Shown here in pieces: positions 18,090 to 26,640 of a stretch of 64,000 nucleotides of DNA (positions within the stretch are counted from its first letter, which is position 1; each line of letters begins with the position of its first letter). The notes beneath the pieces are model-generated. The model had not been told where the DNA came from. It saw nothing but the letters and a program-made list of their open reading frames with translations, and searched no databases. The position numbers and the translations under genes are program-made. Origin of the DNA: Bradyrhizobium erythrophlei (GTDB taxonomy: Bacteria; Pseudomonadota; Alphaproteobacteria; Rhizobiales; Xanthobacteraceae); assembly GCF_900129425.1 (NCBI RefSeq), contig NZ_LT670817.1, forward strand, positions 806,001 through 870,000. Reading direction: 5' to 3'.

Positions 18090-18617
18090 TCAAGCAGCAG
18101 ACCGCGAGCATCCGTAACTTGCCATGAGTTGCTCGTATTCTTTTGGTGGTGCCCAGAAAGCGCTAGGCGTCATGCCCTCAAGCGGGCGAGGTCGGAAACG
18201 CCTTATCAAAGTCTGGTCGTTTTCTAGGTTCCACAGCCCTTTTTCCACCGCGAGCGCCATCAACCCGCGGGCGAAGTCGTCGAACGATGGGTGCTTTTGG
18301 ACGTCATAGCCTTGTCTAGAGAGCGACCGGGCGTAGAAGCCAACGACGCCCTTCAGACCTCTCGCGTCTCTGTAGTCCCCTACATCGGCATGCGAGAGAG
18401 GAAGTGGCGGCGCATCGGGCGGGCCGTTTAGAGCAAACCATTCGCGAGCGCGAAGTCGCGCAACCGCTTCCTTCTTTTGCGTCGCAATGGGGTCGAGACC
18501 CCAAACGAAACCTCCGCCTGTGACCGGGTTGTCGCAACACTCGCCGGGTTTGGCATTCAGTTCGGCGAACAGCCGGTCGACTTCGTTCTCTATCAGGCTC
18601 TTAAAATTGGTTGCCAT
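18090..18617 (-). CDS. Hypothetical protein (175 aa) of the integrated element
   Basis: Unrecognised soluble protein. It has a helical first third (NEVDRLFAELNAKPGEC), a Gly/Trp turn (GGGFVWGLDP), a basic helix and a C-terminal WAPPKEYEQLMASYG. The ATG has AGGAGA about 8 bases upstream. It is the first gene after the 670-bp repeat-rich gap that follows the primase-helicase gene, so its promoter probably lies among the inverted repeats there. Confidence 0.6.
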   Translation of the reverse strand: MATNFKSLIENEVDRLFAELNAKPGECCDNPVTGGGFVWGLDPIATQKKEAVARLRAREWFALNGPPDAPPLPLSHADVGDYRDARGLKGVVGFYARSLSRQGYDVQKHPSFDDFARGLMALAVEKGLWNLENDQTLIRRFRPRPLEGMTPSAFWAPPKEYEQLMASYGCSRSAA

Positions 18618-19288
18618 GCGAGTTCTCCTATGAGCGCGCCGACGATCTGCCGGCAGAAATGCATCGATAGGAGGAGTGTTAGCCGCGAAAACTTATGACT
18701 TTATTCGGGATGGGTGGGCTGTTGAATATTAAAATATTGTCACCTTGGCACGGTGCCACAGACGGACATTATCGGTGGTTCCGCCGCCAGCGATCTGTCT
18801 CGATAATGTCTGGTCTAATTATTTGGAGGCAGATCCCTAATGGCAGGCGGACGATGACGTCTGCCTTGGCCGAGGCAGAGACTGCAAGGTGGCACGGGAG
18901 CACGGTGATGGCGTGGAGCGGTCGTGGGAAGTGGGGTCGGCGTGGGGAAGGGCAGGGCGGTGAAACCTTGCCACCCTGTAACCGAACCCGACGGGGGTGC
19001 CCGAAATTGATTTTCTTGACGGGTAAGCCGTCAACCTCAGAGATGGCCGTCAACCCAAAAAGCATTGTGGCATCGGGCTTAGGGCGGCTTTGACGTCTTT
19101 GACTACTAGAAAAGAAGAAGAAGATAAGAGATTGTACTGGGTGCATCCCACCACGGTCGATGACCCCGTCTCGGGCGGTACGATTTTCTCCCGGTCAAAT
19201 CCGTCAAACCCGTCAAAATTCCTGTGGACCTTGGCTTTCCTGTATGACGACTCTTATGATCGCCAAGGAGCGTCAACGAGTTCGCTGC
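18618..19288. promoter_or_regulatory. Repeat-rich non-coding segment beside the primase gene (candidate origin/operator)
   Basis: The gap of 670 bases has no convincing gene but dense repeats. From left to right: AATATT-AA-AATATT (18725-18738), TGGCAC-G-GTGCCA (18746-18758), the 10-bp inverted repeat GACATTATCG/CGATAATGTC (18765-18774 and 18801-18810), TTGACGG-GTAAG-CCGTCAA (19016-19034), and three adjacent 9-bp repeats of the type sGTCAAAyC (19193-19219). Several further TTGAC/GTCAA copies lie in between. In P4-like elements such cis sites near the primase serve replication; here that is inference. Confidence 0.5.
19193..19219 (+). repeat. Three tandem 9-bp iteron-like repeats
   Basis: GGTCAAATC, CGTCAAACC and CGTCAAAAT follow one another without spacer. 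The GTCAA core recurs many times within the surrounding 250 bases, which is the usual look of a replication-protein or repressor binding array. Confidence 0.6.
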
Positions 19289-22153
19289 CTATAGTCCTTG
19301 ACGCGAGGCTCCCCTCACGAATGCAGATACCGCCGCCGGCGAGGTCAAGCCCGTTACTGGATCAACGAGGTTCGCCTGCTTCCTGTGCACGCGGCTGCTC
19401 GACGGCTTGACCGGCGGAGAAACGGTCTCCTCAACAAGATCATGCTTCTCTTTTTTGAGCGGGCTCACTAGCTCGTCCAAGGCTAAGTCTGCCTCGTCGG
19501 GATGGCCGGTGTCCGCGGCCGATTGCGCTGTCTGGGTTCCGCCGGTACTTGCCCCCGGGTCTTCGCTATCCTGCTGATCGTGAGCCATCCACTCTTTGCG
19601 GCCGTCAAATTCAACCGCCGGGAATTTGTCATTGATCGACCTGCGCAGGTCCAGCAACTGTGGTGCTTCCCATCCTCTACTGTTGCCCAATGGCTTTGAT
19701 TTGAAGCGCCAGGCCTTCAAGATGCCCGACAACGCCGTGTCGCTCATGCGTGCGAGCTTCGCACCACCGCGTGCTTTCATCACGTCGTACAGACCCGGCG
19801 TTTGAAGATGCTTAGGCAACCATCTTTCGCCATGCGCACGCGCGATCCACGGCCGTTTCGGCATGGCTCCTGGCAGGCATGCATCTTGCGCAAATTCTAT
19901 GATTACCTTGTCACCGGGCGATGCGGAATTGAGCTTTTGCTGACGCCGCTCGTGAGTTTCGGGTATCGCCTCCGCGTTGAAGTCCCGGATATCGCGCTGC
20001 AGGAGGAGCCCGAGAAGAGCCTCGCTACCGCCATTCTTTAGCTCCGCAACAATAGGCAGGAAGTAGGCCTTCCGCTTCTTGGCCTTTTCAACTTCATCTC
20101 TCTCATGCGCGAACGCATCGTTTTCCCGAACATAGATTGACGGATACCGCCGGTCGTTGTGCTCAATCTGAATTGGGTGTTCGTCATTGGTAGCGAAAAT
20201 CTGGCGTGCATAGTTATCGATCTGGATCGGGTCGATCCCTTTGCGTTCTAGCATCTTCGTCGTTTCAGAAACCATGGTTTTTAGGATTTGCGTATCCTTT
20301 TCGATTTCTGCATACAGGGCTTCATCGACAAAGATCAAACAAGTTTCAGCTTGGTGCGCATTGAACTTGCCGGTAACGTGCTCCCTCTGTGTTGCGTGTA
20401 GGAAATGCTGACCAAATAGCCGGCCGTACCCCAATGCGAAGACACCCTTCCCACACCCTGGATTGCCGCGCATGCTGATTGCGGAACGTCCAGGATCATC
20501 CGGGTGTTGAACGCCGCTCGCCATCCAATCAAGGATGTACTTGAACAGCGCCTCATCGCCACCGGCGATGTTCTCACGAATGTGCTCCAAGAACTTGGCG
20601 CACTTTTCTTCGCTCTTCACGAAGTCCGGTGTGACCGAGAAGCCCGAATAAGTATTAATGGTCCGATGAATACGACCCTCGCGCTCGACCTCAATGATTG
20701 GCGGCGCGCCGGGCTGAAAGGTCACGGCGTCAAATTCGTTGCGGCCGGGCAAGGCAAACCAATATGCGCCGCGCGGTGCCGGTTTCGTGCCATCCTGTTT
20801 GCCGTCCTGGTCGAATTTGGGCACGTGCACCCTTGGGTTTACAACGCCGTTTATAAAATCGTCCTTCGATAGAAATTCGACTTTCCGTTGCAGCGGGTAT
20901 CGCGGGTGCAGATCGAACTTTGCTATGCGAAACTTGTTGCCGATGAAGCCTGCAGCAAACTCTCTATTCATCTGCTCAAGCACAGGATTGTCCGCGTATT
21001 GGTGAGCCTTCTCGATCACGCGAATTAAGAGCCGATCGGACGTTCGAGTATTGCTGCCAAACGCCCGGCGCTCGTCCATCAAGCATCGCGCGATGGTGCT
21101 CTCATCGATGCCGGCGCGCATGGCTGCGGTCGCAAAGGCCATCTCGGCGCGCGAGCGGTCGCCACCATACGCAGCCGCATAATCTCCTTCACTTAACATC
21201 TCAAGCCATCTAGCGGGAAGCTTAGCCAACAACGGATCGGTTGGATCAATCTGATCATATTCGTCCGATGGTTCGAAATGCCCCCCATGTTGATCTCCTT
21301 GATCCTTGGGCGCCTCGACGTGTTGCGGGAAACTCTCAATCGCGTGCGCAGCATCGTGGGTAAAGTCTTGCAACACGCTAGCCAACATGCTGGTCTTGCT
21401 GTTGACTGTTCCGGGCAATCGGGCGATGCGGTCAATATTGCGGCAGCCGTCGGCGAAGTGGTCGCCGAAGGCTTGCTCGATACCGCGGCCGTAGGATTCG
21501 ACGGCCTCGGTGAGCGGTCCATTCACGTTATTCTTGCTGCCGTCCACCGCCGCCGGCTTGTCGAGTTTCCAATAGCCCCAGAAGCCGCGACCGCTATCAA
21601 TCACGCGGTTCGGCCGCGGCAATCCATTAGGCAATTTGTTTGTGAGAAGCTCAAGCATGGCGGCGCGCTCGGCTTCAAGTGGCTCAGTCTTCCGCGGGTC
21701 AAGATCTACCCAAAGATGACGCGCTTCGACAATGTCGTTTTTGCTGGCTTTCTTGTGAAGAGTTCCCTTAACGGGGTTCGGGGTAAAATAGAGATCGAAG
21801 CTGGCGTTGCCGTTTTCGGTAATGAAAGCTTGCTGTCCCGCGCGGTCGGCCGCGTCGAAATGTTGGGCTTTGATTTCAGTCTTCCCATTGGTTTTTTTGA
21901 TCCCAATAAGGTGCCGCTTATCCGGGCCAAAAATATCGTCAAGAAAATCTAGCGCCGGGTTCGATGACCGGCTCTGATTTGCCTGACCGGACCCCAACGA
22001 CGATTGCTGCGCAGCCTCCACAGAGGTTGCGAAGCAGTCTGGCTCGGGCTCGGTGGTTTCGGTCAGGTTGGCAAGATGGGCGGCGGCCTCTTCTATGCCC
22101 GTCTCAACATGGTCGCTCCCAAACATGCTCATGTCACGCCACCCTATCGACAC
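19289..22153 (-). CDS. Phage/satellite-type primase-helicase (AEP primase and SF3-like helicase domains)
   Basis: A 954-residue replication protein of a mobile element. The N-terminal third (about residues 75-260) looks like a RepB/AEP-type primase: LWVDLDPRK with the acidic catalytic pair, then IDSGRGFWGYWKL. The C-terminal half is a DUF5906/SF3-type helicase with Walker A GNPGCGKG, Walker B CLIFVDEAL and a sensor segment IFATNDEHPIQIEHNDRRY. Together these would prime and unwind element DNA, as alpha protein does in P4. Its start overlaps the previous gene by 20 bases, and MSMFG seven residues in is an alternative start. The final 150 residues are low-complexity and polar. Confidence 0.85.
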   Translation of the reverse strand: MSIGWRDMSMFGSDHVETGIEEAAAHLANLTETTEPEPDCFATSVEAAQQSSLGSGQANQSRSSNPALDFLDDIFGPDKRHLIGIKKTNGKTEIKAQHFDAADRAGQQAFITENGNASFDLYFTPNPVKGTLHKKASKNDIVEARHLWVDLDPRKTEPLEAERAAMLELLTNKLPNGLPRPNRVIDSGRGFWGYWKLDKPAAVDGSKNNVNGPLTEAVESYGRGIEQAFGDHFADGCRNIDRIARLPGTVNSKTSMLASVLQDFTHDAAHAIESFPQHVEAPKDQGDQHGGHFEPSDEYDQIDPTDPLLAKLPARWLEMLSEGDYAAAYGGDRSRAEMAFATAAMRAGIDESTIARCLMDERRAFGSNTRTSDRLLIRVIEKAHQYADNPVLEQMNREFAAGFIGNKFRIAKFDLHPRYPLQRKVEFLSKDDFINGVVNPRVHVPKFDQDGKQDGTKPAPRGAYWFALPGRNEFDAVTFQPGAPPIIEVEREGRIHRTINTYSGFSVTPDFVKSEEKCAKFLEHIRENIAGGDEALFKYILDWMASGVQHPDDPGRSAISMRGNPGCGKGVFALGYGRLFGQHFLHATQREHVTGKFNAHQAETCLIFVDEALYAEIEKDTQILKTMVSETTKMLERKGIDPIQIDNYARQIFATNDEHPIQIEHNDRRYPSIYVRENDAFAHERDEVEKAKKRKAYFLPIVAELKNGGSEALLGLLLQRDIRDFNAEAIPETHERRQQKLNSASPGDKVIIEFAQDACLPGAMPKRPWIARAHGERWLPKHLQTPGLYDVMKARGGAKLARMSDTALSGILKAWRFKSKPLGNSRGWEAPQLLDLRRSINDKFPAVEFDGRKEWMAHDQQDSEDPGASTGGTQTAQSAADTGHPDEADLALDELVSPLKKEKHDLVEETVSPPVKPSSSRVHRKQANLVDPVTGLTSPAAVSAFVRGASRQGL

Positions 22154-22865
22154 CTGCTTCGGGAGCCGCGTGCTCCACCTTCACGGCCGGTTGCCCAACC
22201 GGAACGGCGCCATTGGCGGGTAAGGCCGTGATCGGCGCCGGCTCGACGGCCTCGGACTTCTTGCAGTTCGCAAGGTCGGTGAGGAATTTCCCAAGCTTGG
22301 CGAGATCATCCGCCGGGACGGCTGTTGCGGCAAAACGCTTGGCCTCTCGCTTGTCAGTCCTTGTGATAAGGTCCAAGACCCTTGCGGTGAAGTCGGCCAG
22401 GGCAACATCCCCCGCCTGCGGGCTAGGTACGGCTGTTCGCTTCGTGCTTTCGATCATGCGCGCGTCGGTGCCGGCCCCGGCGTCATCGGTTTCGACCCTG
22501 TGAAGCGCACGTTGTTCACTCGACTGAACACGCTTCCGTAGCTCGCGACCGGCCTTTGAGCTGGGACCGAACGGAGTACCTACGCAACCGTGCCTCTGCC
22601 ATTGCAGAAGCCGATTGACCCACGCGACCGATTTACCAACAGCTTCGGCGATCTCGCGCTGGGACGCCTTAAAGTCTTGTTGTGCGAGAGCAAGCGCCTC
22701 GGCGGCATCGTGAAGTAGTTGGTCCCCGGTCTCGATTGCATCCTTGGAGCGGCTCAACAGGTCGGCTTTAGTCGTCGTGTTGCCCTTGGCGAAGGCAGCC
22801 TCGAACCCGGTGGCGATGCTTTCGCTGCCGGCAATCGTGGCGTTAGCTTTGACAGTACCGGTCAT
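22134..22865 (-). CDS. Helix-turn-helix protein of the integrated element (243 aa)
   Basis: A 243-residue protein with a helix-turn-helix of the sigma-like/ParB-like type at about residues 68-92 (QREIAEAVGKSVAWVNRLLQ), flanked by Ala-rich helices. The C-terminal half is helical and ends in a Pro/Ala-rich tail. It overlaps the AlpA gene by 4 bases (ATGA) and the primase gene by 20, so the three form one translationally coupled unit. It may act as a DNA-binding partner of replication or as a regulator; this is inferred from position. Confidence 0.7.
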   Translation of the reverse strand: MTGTVKANATIAGSESIATGFEAAFAKGNTTTKADLLSRSKDAIETGDQLLHDAAEALALAQQDFKASQREIAEAVGKSVAWVNRLLQWQRHGCVGTPFGPSSKAGRELRKRVQSSEQRALHRVETDDAGAGTDARMIESTKRTAVPSPQAGDVALADFTARVLDLITRTDKREAKRFAATAVPADDLAKLGKFLTDLANCKKSEAVEPAPITALPANGAVPVGQPAVKVEHAAPEAGVDRVA

Positions 22866-23068
22866 GCTGTCGGCTCCCTCTCGGCAGCCTTGGCATCAAT
22901 CAGTTGGTCGATCTCATGCTCAAGCCACGCGGTGCAACCCTTTGAAATCTTAATAGGCTTAGGAAATTCCCCTGAAGAACATAGCCTCCAGATCGTGGGC
23001 CCACTAAGACCTACCTTTTCAACTACCTGCCAAATGCGCAGGGTCCGCCTGTTCGCTGCTGCAGTCAT
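22862..23068 (-). CDS. AlpA-family regulator / excisionase-like protein
   Basis: A 68-residue winged-helix DNA-binding protein of the AlpA/MerR-like type. The core LRIWQVVEKVGLSGPTIWRL is followed by SGEFPKPIKIS and WLEHEIDQLI, as in AlpA and phage excisionases. The ATG at 23068 is preceded by GAGGAG 7 bases upstream, so the longer frame from 23125 is not needed. AlpA proteins of P4-like elements activate integrase expression and excision; the close distance to the integrase fits that role. Confidence 0.88.
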   Translation of the reverse strand: MTAAANRRTLRIWQVVEKVGLSGPTIWRLCSSGEFPKPIKISKGCTAWLEHEIDQLIDAKAAEREPTA

Positions 23069-23153
23069 TAGTATCTCCTCTAAGTTGGGAGGAGGTGACC
23101 ACAGATGAGACGTGGCGAAGCGCAACGAGCCTAGGCTCGTTGCACTCGAATTT

Positions 23154-23561
23154 CTAAATGAAGAAGTTACCGGTTTCTCTCAGGAACTGGATGTCGGCCT
23201 GTATCGTCCGAACAGTCATGGGAGGCTTCCGAACCTTATCCCAAGGTAATTCTTCTATCCTGCGGATAATGGCCTGCGCGGTCGCAAGAGAACCATGTTT
23301 GGACTGAAGCCTACGCGGCAGTTGTTTGAAGAAAGAGGCGGTTAGGAGCCGACGGTGGGCGAGGTCGTGCCCGCGCTGAATTTTTCGGCCGCGCGCGGCC
23401 GCGTGCTGACGCAGTTGTTCCTGTGCGGACGGGGGACGCCAACCCGCCCGTTTCGCCGCCTCGTGCAGAACCCCGCGAAGTTCTTGAAGGAACTCCGGCG
23501 GAGTGCCGTAAGGGTCCAGCAACTCCGCGAATATCTCGACGAGAGGTTTTGGCTTCTTCAC
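23154..23561 (-). CDS. Hypothetical protein (135 aa) coupled to the integrase
   Basis: Unrecognised basic, mostly helical protein (pI clearly high: many Arg/Lys, with GRKIQRGHDLAHRRLL in the middle). It starts with GTG at 23561 that overlaps the integrase stop by 4 bases, so translation is coupled. A role in recombination directionality or in regulation is possible from position only. Confidence 0.6.
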   Translation of the reverse strand: MKKPKPLVEIFAELLDPYGTPPEFLQELRGVLHEAAKRAGWRPPSAQEQLRQHAAARGRKIQRGHDLAHRRLLTASFFKQLPRRLQSKHGSLATAQAIIRRIEELPWDKVRKPPMTVRTIQADIQFLRETGNFFI

Positions 23562-24811
23562 GTCAACTCACTCTGCCTGCCTACAAGCGCGGTTACGTTG
23601 TCGTGCCCTTTCTCAATTGCCTCAAGACGGTCAGCCACAGCCTGCAGCGACTCGCCGTGCTGTTTGCGGTAGCGGCCCTTATTGTAAATCCCAAGCAGGT
23701 GATTGCCCTCGGGGGTCTTGTGACCGAGCATGATACTTATGATGTGCGGCGCAACATTGAGGTCCGCAGCAAGTGTGGCACAGGTCCTTCGCAGGTCATG
23801 ACGCGTCCAACCGCTCGTTCCCGTGCGCTTGAAGATAGACTTCGACCAGCGATCCCAGTTATCGAGTTTGCCGCCATGGGCGTTCGGAAACACAAGCACC
23901 CCCGTAGGTTTCCCCTCCCGCATCTTCACCAGCATAGAAACGGCTTGGCGGGGCAGAGGAATAAGGTGAGGTTGGGCCGGAAACTGCTTCCTTCGGGTCC
24001 GGCTGCGCGTGTCTTTCCGCCGCCCCGCTGCAACCGTCCATAAGCCGGTATCAAGGTCAAATTCATTCCACGTCGCGGAGCAGACCTCGTCCAGTCTGGC
24101 GGCGGTCCAAAGCATCAACTTGGCGGCCGGGCCGTGATGTCCCTGATCAAACTCAGGCAGCACGAGGGTGAGGGTATCCCGGTCAAGCACCGTGTGCCCG
24201 CCATCCTCAAAGCTTCGCTCCATGGGCTTTTCCAGTTCGGAAAACCCTCGTTGCATTAACCCGCGCTTCGCGGCCCACCGCGCCAAGGGCTTGAGGTAGG
24301 TGATGGCTCGGCTCGCCGAAGACGCACTCGGGTGGGCGTCGGCCGCCCGTTGCAGTTCCTGCACGGTGATTTCGGTTCCCGGTCGGTCGAGGTACTTGAC
24401 GAATACATGTCGTATACGGGCTTGCTGCTCGCCCTTCGTCCGCAGCGACGCCCCATCTCCGTCGAAATACGCATTTATGACGCTGCCGAGCGTACCTATT
24501 CCGGCTCTCGCGTCCTTGGCCCGCTGCCTAACAACGCGACGTTCACCAGTCGGGTCGCCGCCCTGCTTAATCGCCTGTTTAAGCGTCTCCGCGCGCCGCC
24601 GTGCCTCCGCAAGGGAGATGTTATCACCGACATCGAACCGGCGCCGTTCACCCTTCGAGTTACGAATATTGAGCGACCAAAACCGACCGCCTCGGCTGAT
24701 GCGCACTCGCAGGCCGGGCAACAGACCGTCACCCAGTTCAACAACTTCAAGGTCGCGCGGACGGACGCCATCCAGCTGTTTCGCAGTCAATGGTTGAATG
24801 CGCCTTGGCAT
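23558..24811 (-). CDS. Site-specific tyrosine integrase of the element
   Basis: A 417-residue tyrosine recombinase that inserts and excises the element. The N-terminal domain (residues 1-90, with GLRVRISRGGRFWSL) is the DUF4102-type arm-binding domain, followed by a core-binding SAM-like domain (about 110-200). The catalytic domain shows the expected residues: Arg in TAARLDEV, His-x-x-Arg in RHDLRRT, His in LGHKT and Tyr in the YNKGRYRKQ segment. I prefer the ATG at 24811, with AAAGAG about 8 bases upstream, to an in-frame ATG at 24847. A tRNA-like 3' end lies 170 bp upstream, the usual place for its attachment site. Confidence 0.92.
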   Translation of the reverse strand: MPRRIQPLTAKQLDGVRPRDLEVVELGDGLLPGLRVRISRGGRFWSLNIRNSKGERRRFDVGDNISLAEARRRAETLKQAIKQGGDPTGERRVVRQRAKDARAGIGTLGSVINAYFDGDGASLRTKGEQQARIRHVFVKYLDRPGTEITVQELQRAADAHPSASSASRAITYLKPLARWAAKRGLMQRGFSELEKPMERSFEDGGHTVLDRDTLTLVLPEFDQGHHGPAAKLMLWTAARLDEVCSATWNEFDLDTGLWTVAAGRRKDTRSRTRRKQFPAQPHLIPLPRQAVSMLVKMREGKPTGVLVFPNAHGGKLDNWDRWSKSIFKRTGTSGWTRHDLRRTCATLAADLNVAPHIISIMLGHKTPEGNHLLGIYNKGRYRKQHGESLQAVADRLEAIEKGHDNVTALVGRQSELT

Positions 24812-25341
24812 ATCAAGCTCTTTCAAAAGGTTCCAAAAAGGTTCCAAAAGATGTGAGATAGCCTGAGACGAAATGCAATGGCGTGAGTGCGAAATATGCC
24901 GATAAAATATGGTTAACTCGAATATTTGTCTGTCTCAGCGAGCATCATCTCGTATCATGAAATTCCAGCGAACCCTTACTGTGGAACAGGAGGTCGGTGG
25001 TTCGAGCCCACCCAACTGTACCACTTTTCAGTGGCTTAGCCTGACACCTCGAAATTTTTAGCTCTTTTCTGGCTCATGATTGGCGCTGACCGATTGTGAA
25101 GCCGGCAAAAGTATTTTTCCCGATCAAAGAAGTTTCACCCGCGCCGCCGGACCGTCGGTGGCTGGGGAAATGAAGGAATGGTGCGATTAAGGACGTTCGC
25201 CAGAAGCCCCGCGTCCGCTGCGATCGGGGTGGCTGAAACATGAGGATCAACCTAGCGATTGCCGCAACGCGGGCACGTGAGGCACTGGCCAGAATTTCCC
25301 ACTTGCTCGGTTTGAGAACTGCTGGATGCCTTGGGAAGCGT
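24812..25341. other. Integrase upstream region and right end of the element
   Basis: About 530 bases without a gene. It contains a near-direct repeat AAGGTTCCAAAA at about 24827-24850, a tRNA-like 3' end at 24981-25023, and then unremarkable sequence leading to the 3' end of the DUF4145 gene. Confidence 0.5.
24981..25023 (+). other. tRNA 3'-end-like fragment, probable attachment site of the element
   Basis: A T-arm GGTGG-TTCGAGC-CCACC (24996-25012) is followed by CAACTGT, A and CCA (25013-25023), exactly the 3' end of a tRNA. Upstream, an anticodon-loop-like CTGTGGA can be read, but the stem does not pair and no D-arm or 5' acceptor exists. So this is a fragment, not a gene. Such fragments mark the junction where an element integrates into the 3' end of a tRNA gene. 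I did not find the full tRNA or the matching left junction in the window. Confidence 0.6.
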
Positions 25342-26061
25342 TTAAGGCGGATCGTGCGGTTTTGTAATCGAGCCGAACATCTCAGCTATAGATTTTGGTT
25401 TTTTTCGAAATTCCGCGCGCTCTTTGAACTCTTCATAGCGATCTGTCAGGTCGTAAATGTATTCAATGATAGCGTGCATGAAGGCCTGTAAATCCTCGGC
25501 GTCGTCGCGTGAGATATAGAAGTCCTCACCGTGCGCGGCTAGGTTTCGAAAGGCTTGAAGCTGCTGGCTCCAATCGAACAAACGTTGATCGATGATATTC
25601 CGGTCTCTTAAGACCCTGATACCGGCGCCAAGCATGATTCGCTTCTTTGTTTTATCGGCAGCGTGCTTTTCTAATATGTCACGGCACAGGGATTCGAACG
25701 CGCGTCCAAACATGACGCAGGTCGCCAGATAGGCACCTGCCTGCAGCGTGCGATCTGCCTCGAGGAGCGAGTGAGTGACGGTTCTCGGAATTCTGTGGCT
25801 GGAAAACGTTTTGGGTGGCTTGGGATACACTCTTATTACATCTGACCATCCATCATAGTCATCGCCTTCGTACCCCTTGAAGTTCGTCTGCTGAGCGTAT
25901 CCAGCGATAGGAATAGAGCAGCTTGGGCAAAGGCCAACGATGATCTTGTCGCCGTATGGCTCGCTGGCCTCGTCATCCCATCCAGTTCGCTGGGCGCAAC
26001 CAGTTTCAGCAACGCCAACTTTTGCCCGGCATCGCGGGCAGTCGATAATAAACGTCGTCAT
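25342..26061 (-). CDS. DUF4145 (HEPN-like) protein with N-terminal zinc ribbon
   Basis: A 239-residue protein. The N-terminus has two CxxC pairs (C8-C11 and C45-C48), a treble-clef/zinc-ribbon arrangement. The C-terminal half is a DUF4145 domain of the HEPN superfamily: GRAFESLCRDIL near 119-130 and FRNLAAHGED at 171-180, which contains the HEPN ribonuclease signature R-x4-H (Arg172, His177). HEPN proteins often act as RNases in toxin-antitoxin, restriction and abortive-infection systems. The ATG has GGGGAGCGAG upstream. It sits outside the integrase-marked end of the element but in accessory DNA. Confidence 0.8.
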   Translation of the reverse strand: MTTFIIDCPRCRAKVGVAETGCAQRTGWDDEASEPYGDKIIVGLCPSCSIPIAGYAQQTNFKGYEGDDYDGWSDVIRVYPKPPKTFSSHRIPRTVTHSLLEADRTLQAGAYLATCVMFGRAFESLCRDILEKHAADKTKKRIMLGAGIRVLRDRNIIDQRLFDWSQQLQAFRNLAAHGEDFYISRDDAEDLQAFMHAIIEYIYDLTDRYEEFKERAEFRKKPKSIAEMFGSITKPHDPP

Positions 26062-26114
26062 CTCTCGCTCCCCTCAGCAAACTAGAGGGGGCGAGGAAGC
26101 TATACAAGTGTAAG

Positions 26115-26640
26115 TTGCTTTGCGTGTCGCTTGTCTGGCGGCGGTCGTCGGTCCTGGGGGCCCACATACATTGTGCGAAGTTAGTTGCGGCAGATCGGGC
26201 AACGGGGGTCACGAAACGATCATTCGCCCTGGATGCTGTCAGCGACAATCTGCTGTTGGCCATTTCGGTGCTGGAGCGGTGTGCCAATGGTGACTACTCC
26301 CGCGATGACACCCCTGACAGTTTACCGAATGCTGGGCTACAAGAACCAGCGCAACCTTCGCCGACATTGGGTGATGCGTTGAACGCGGACTACCTGTACC
26401 TTGAGGTTCGGTGCCTCGGGTGCGACACGCACCAGACCGTTGCGCTCGACATCATTCGCCGATCAAAAGGCGACGCCGATCCACGAGATTGAGCGTTACA
26501 TGCGGTGCAAAGACTGCTCAAAGCTCCGAGGCTATCCGTATAAGCGCAGCCATTTGGTAGCGCTTCGGGGTACGAAGATATCGGCGGTAAATCCGCCGTC
26601 GATTTGGTGGCCCGGGGGAGCGGTAGAGTTCCTGCAAATG
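26115..26640 (+). pseudogene. Frameshifted small zinc-binding protein gene
   Basis: Two frames encode consecutive parts of one protein. The first ends with YLEVRCLGCDTHQTVALDII and stops at 26492. The second, starting at about 26468, continues with ATPIHEIERYMRCKDCS, RGYPYKRSHLVALR and TKIS, ending with PPSIWWPG. The two halves supply paired Cys motifs (CLGC, CKDC) of one zinc-binding fold, which I associate with a small rhizobial hypothetical family. The frame changes at the AAAA run near 26465-26468; one base less joins the halves. The start is uncertain, and the upstream part may be non-coding. Confidence 0.6.

Noticed and set aside
24961..25023. Complete tRNA gene beside the integrase
   Set aside because: Only the T-arm and 3' acceptor half can be folded; no D-arm or matching 5' acceptor (ACAGTTG) precedes it.
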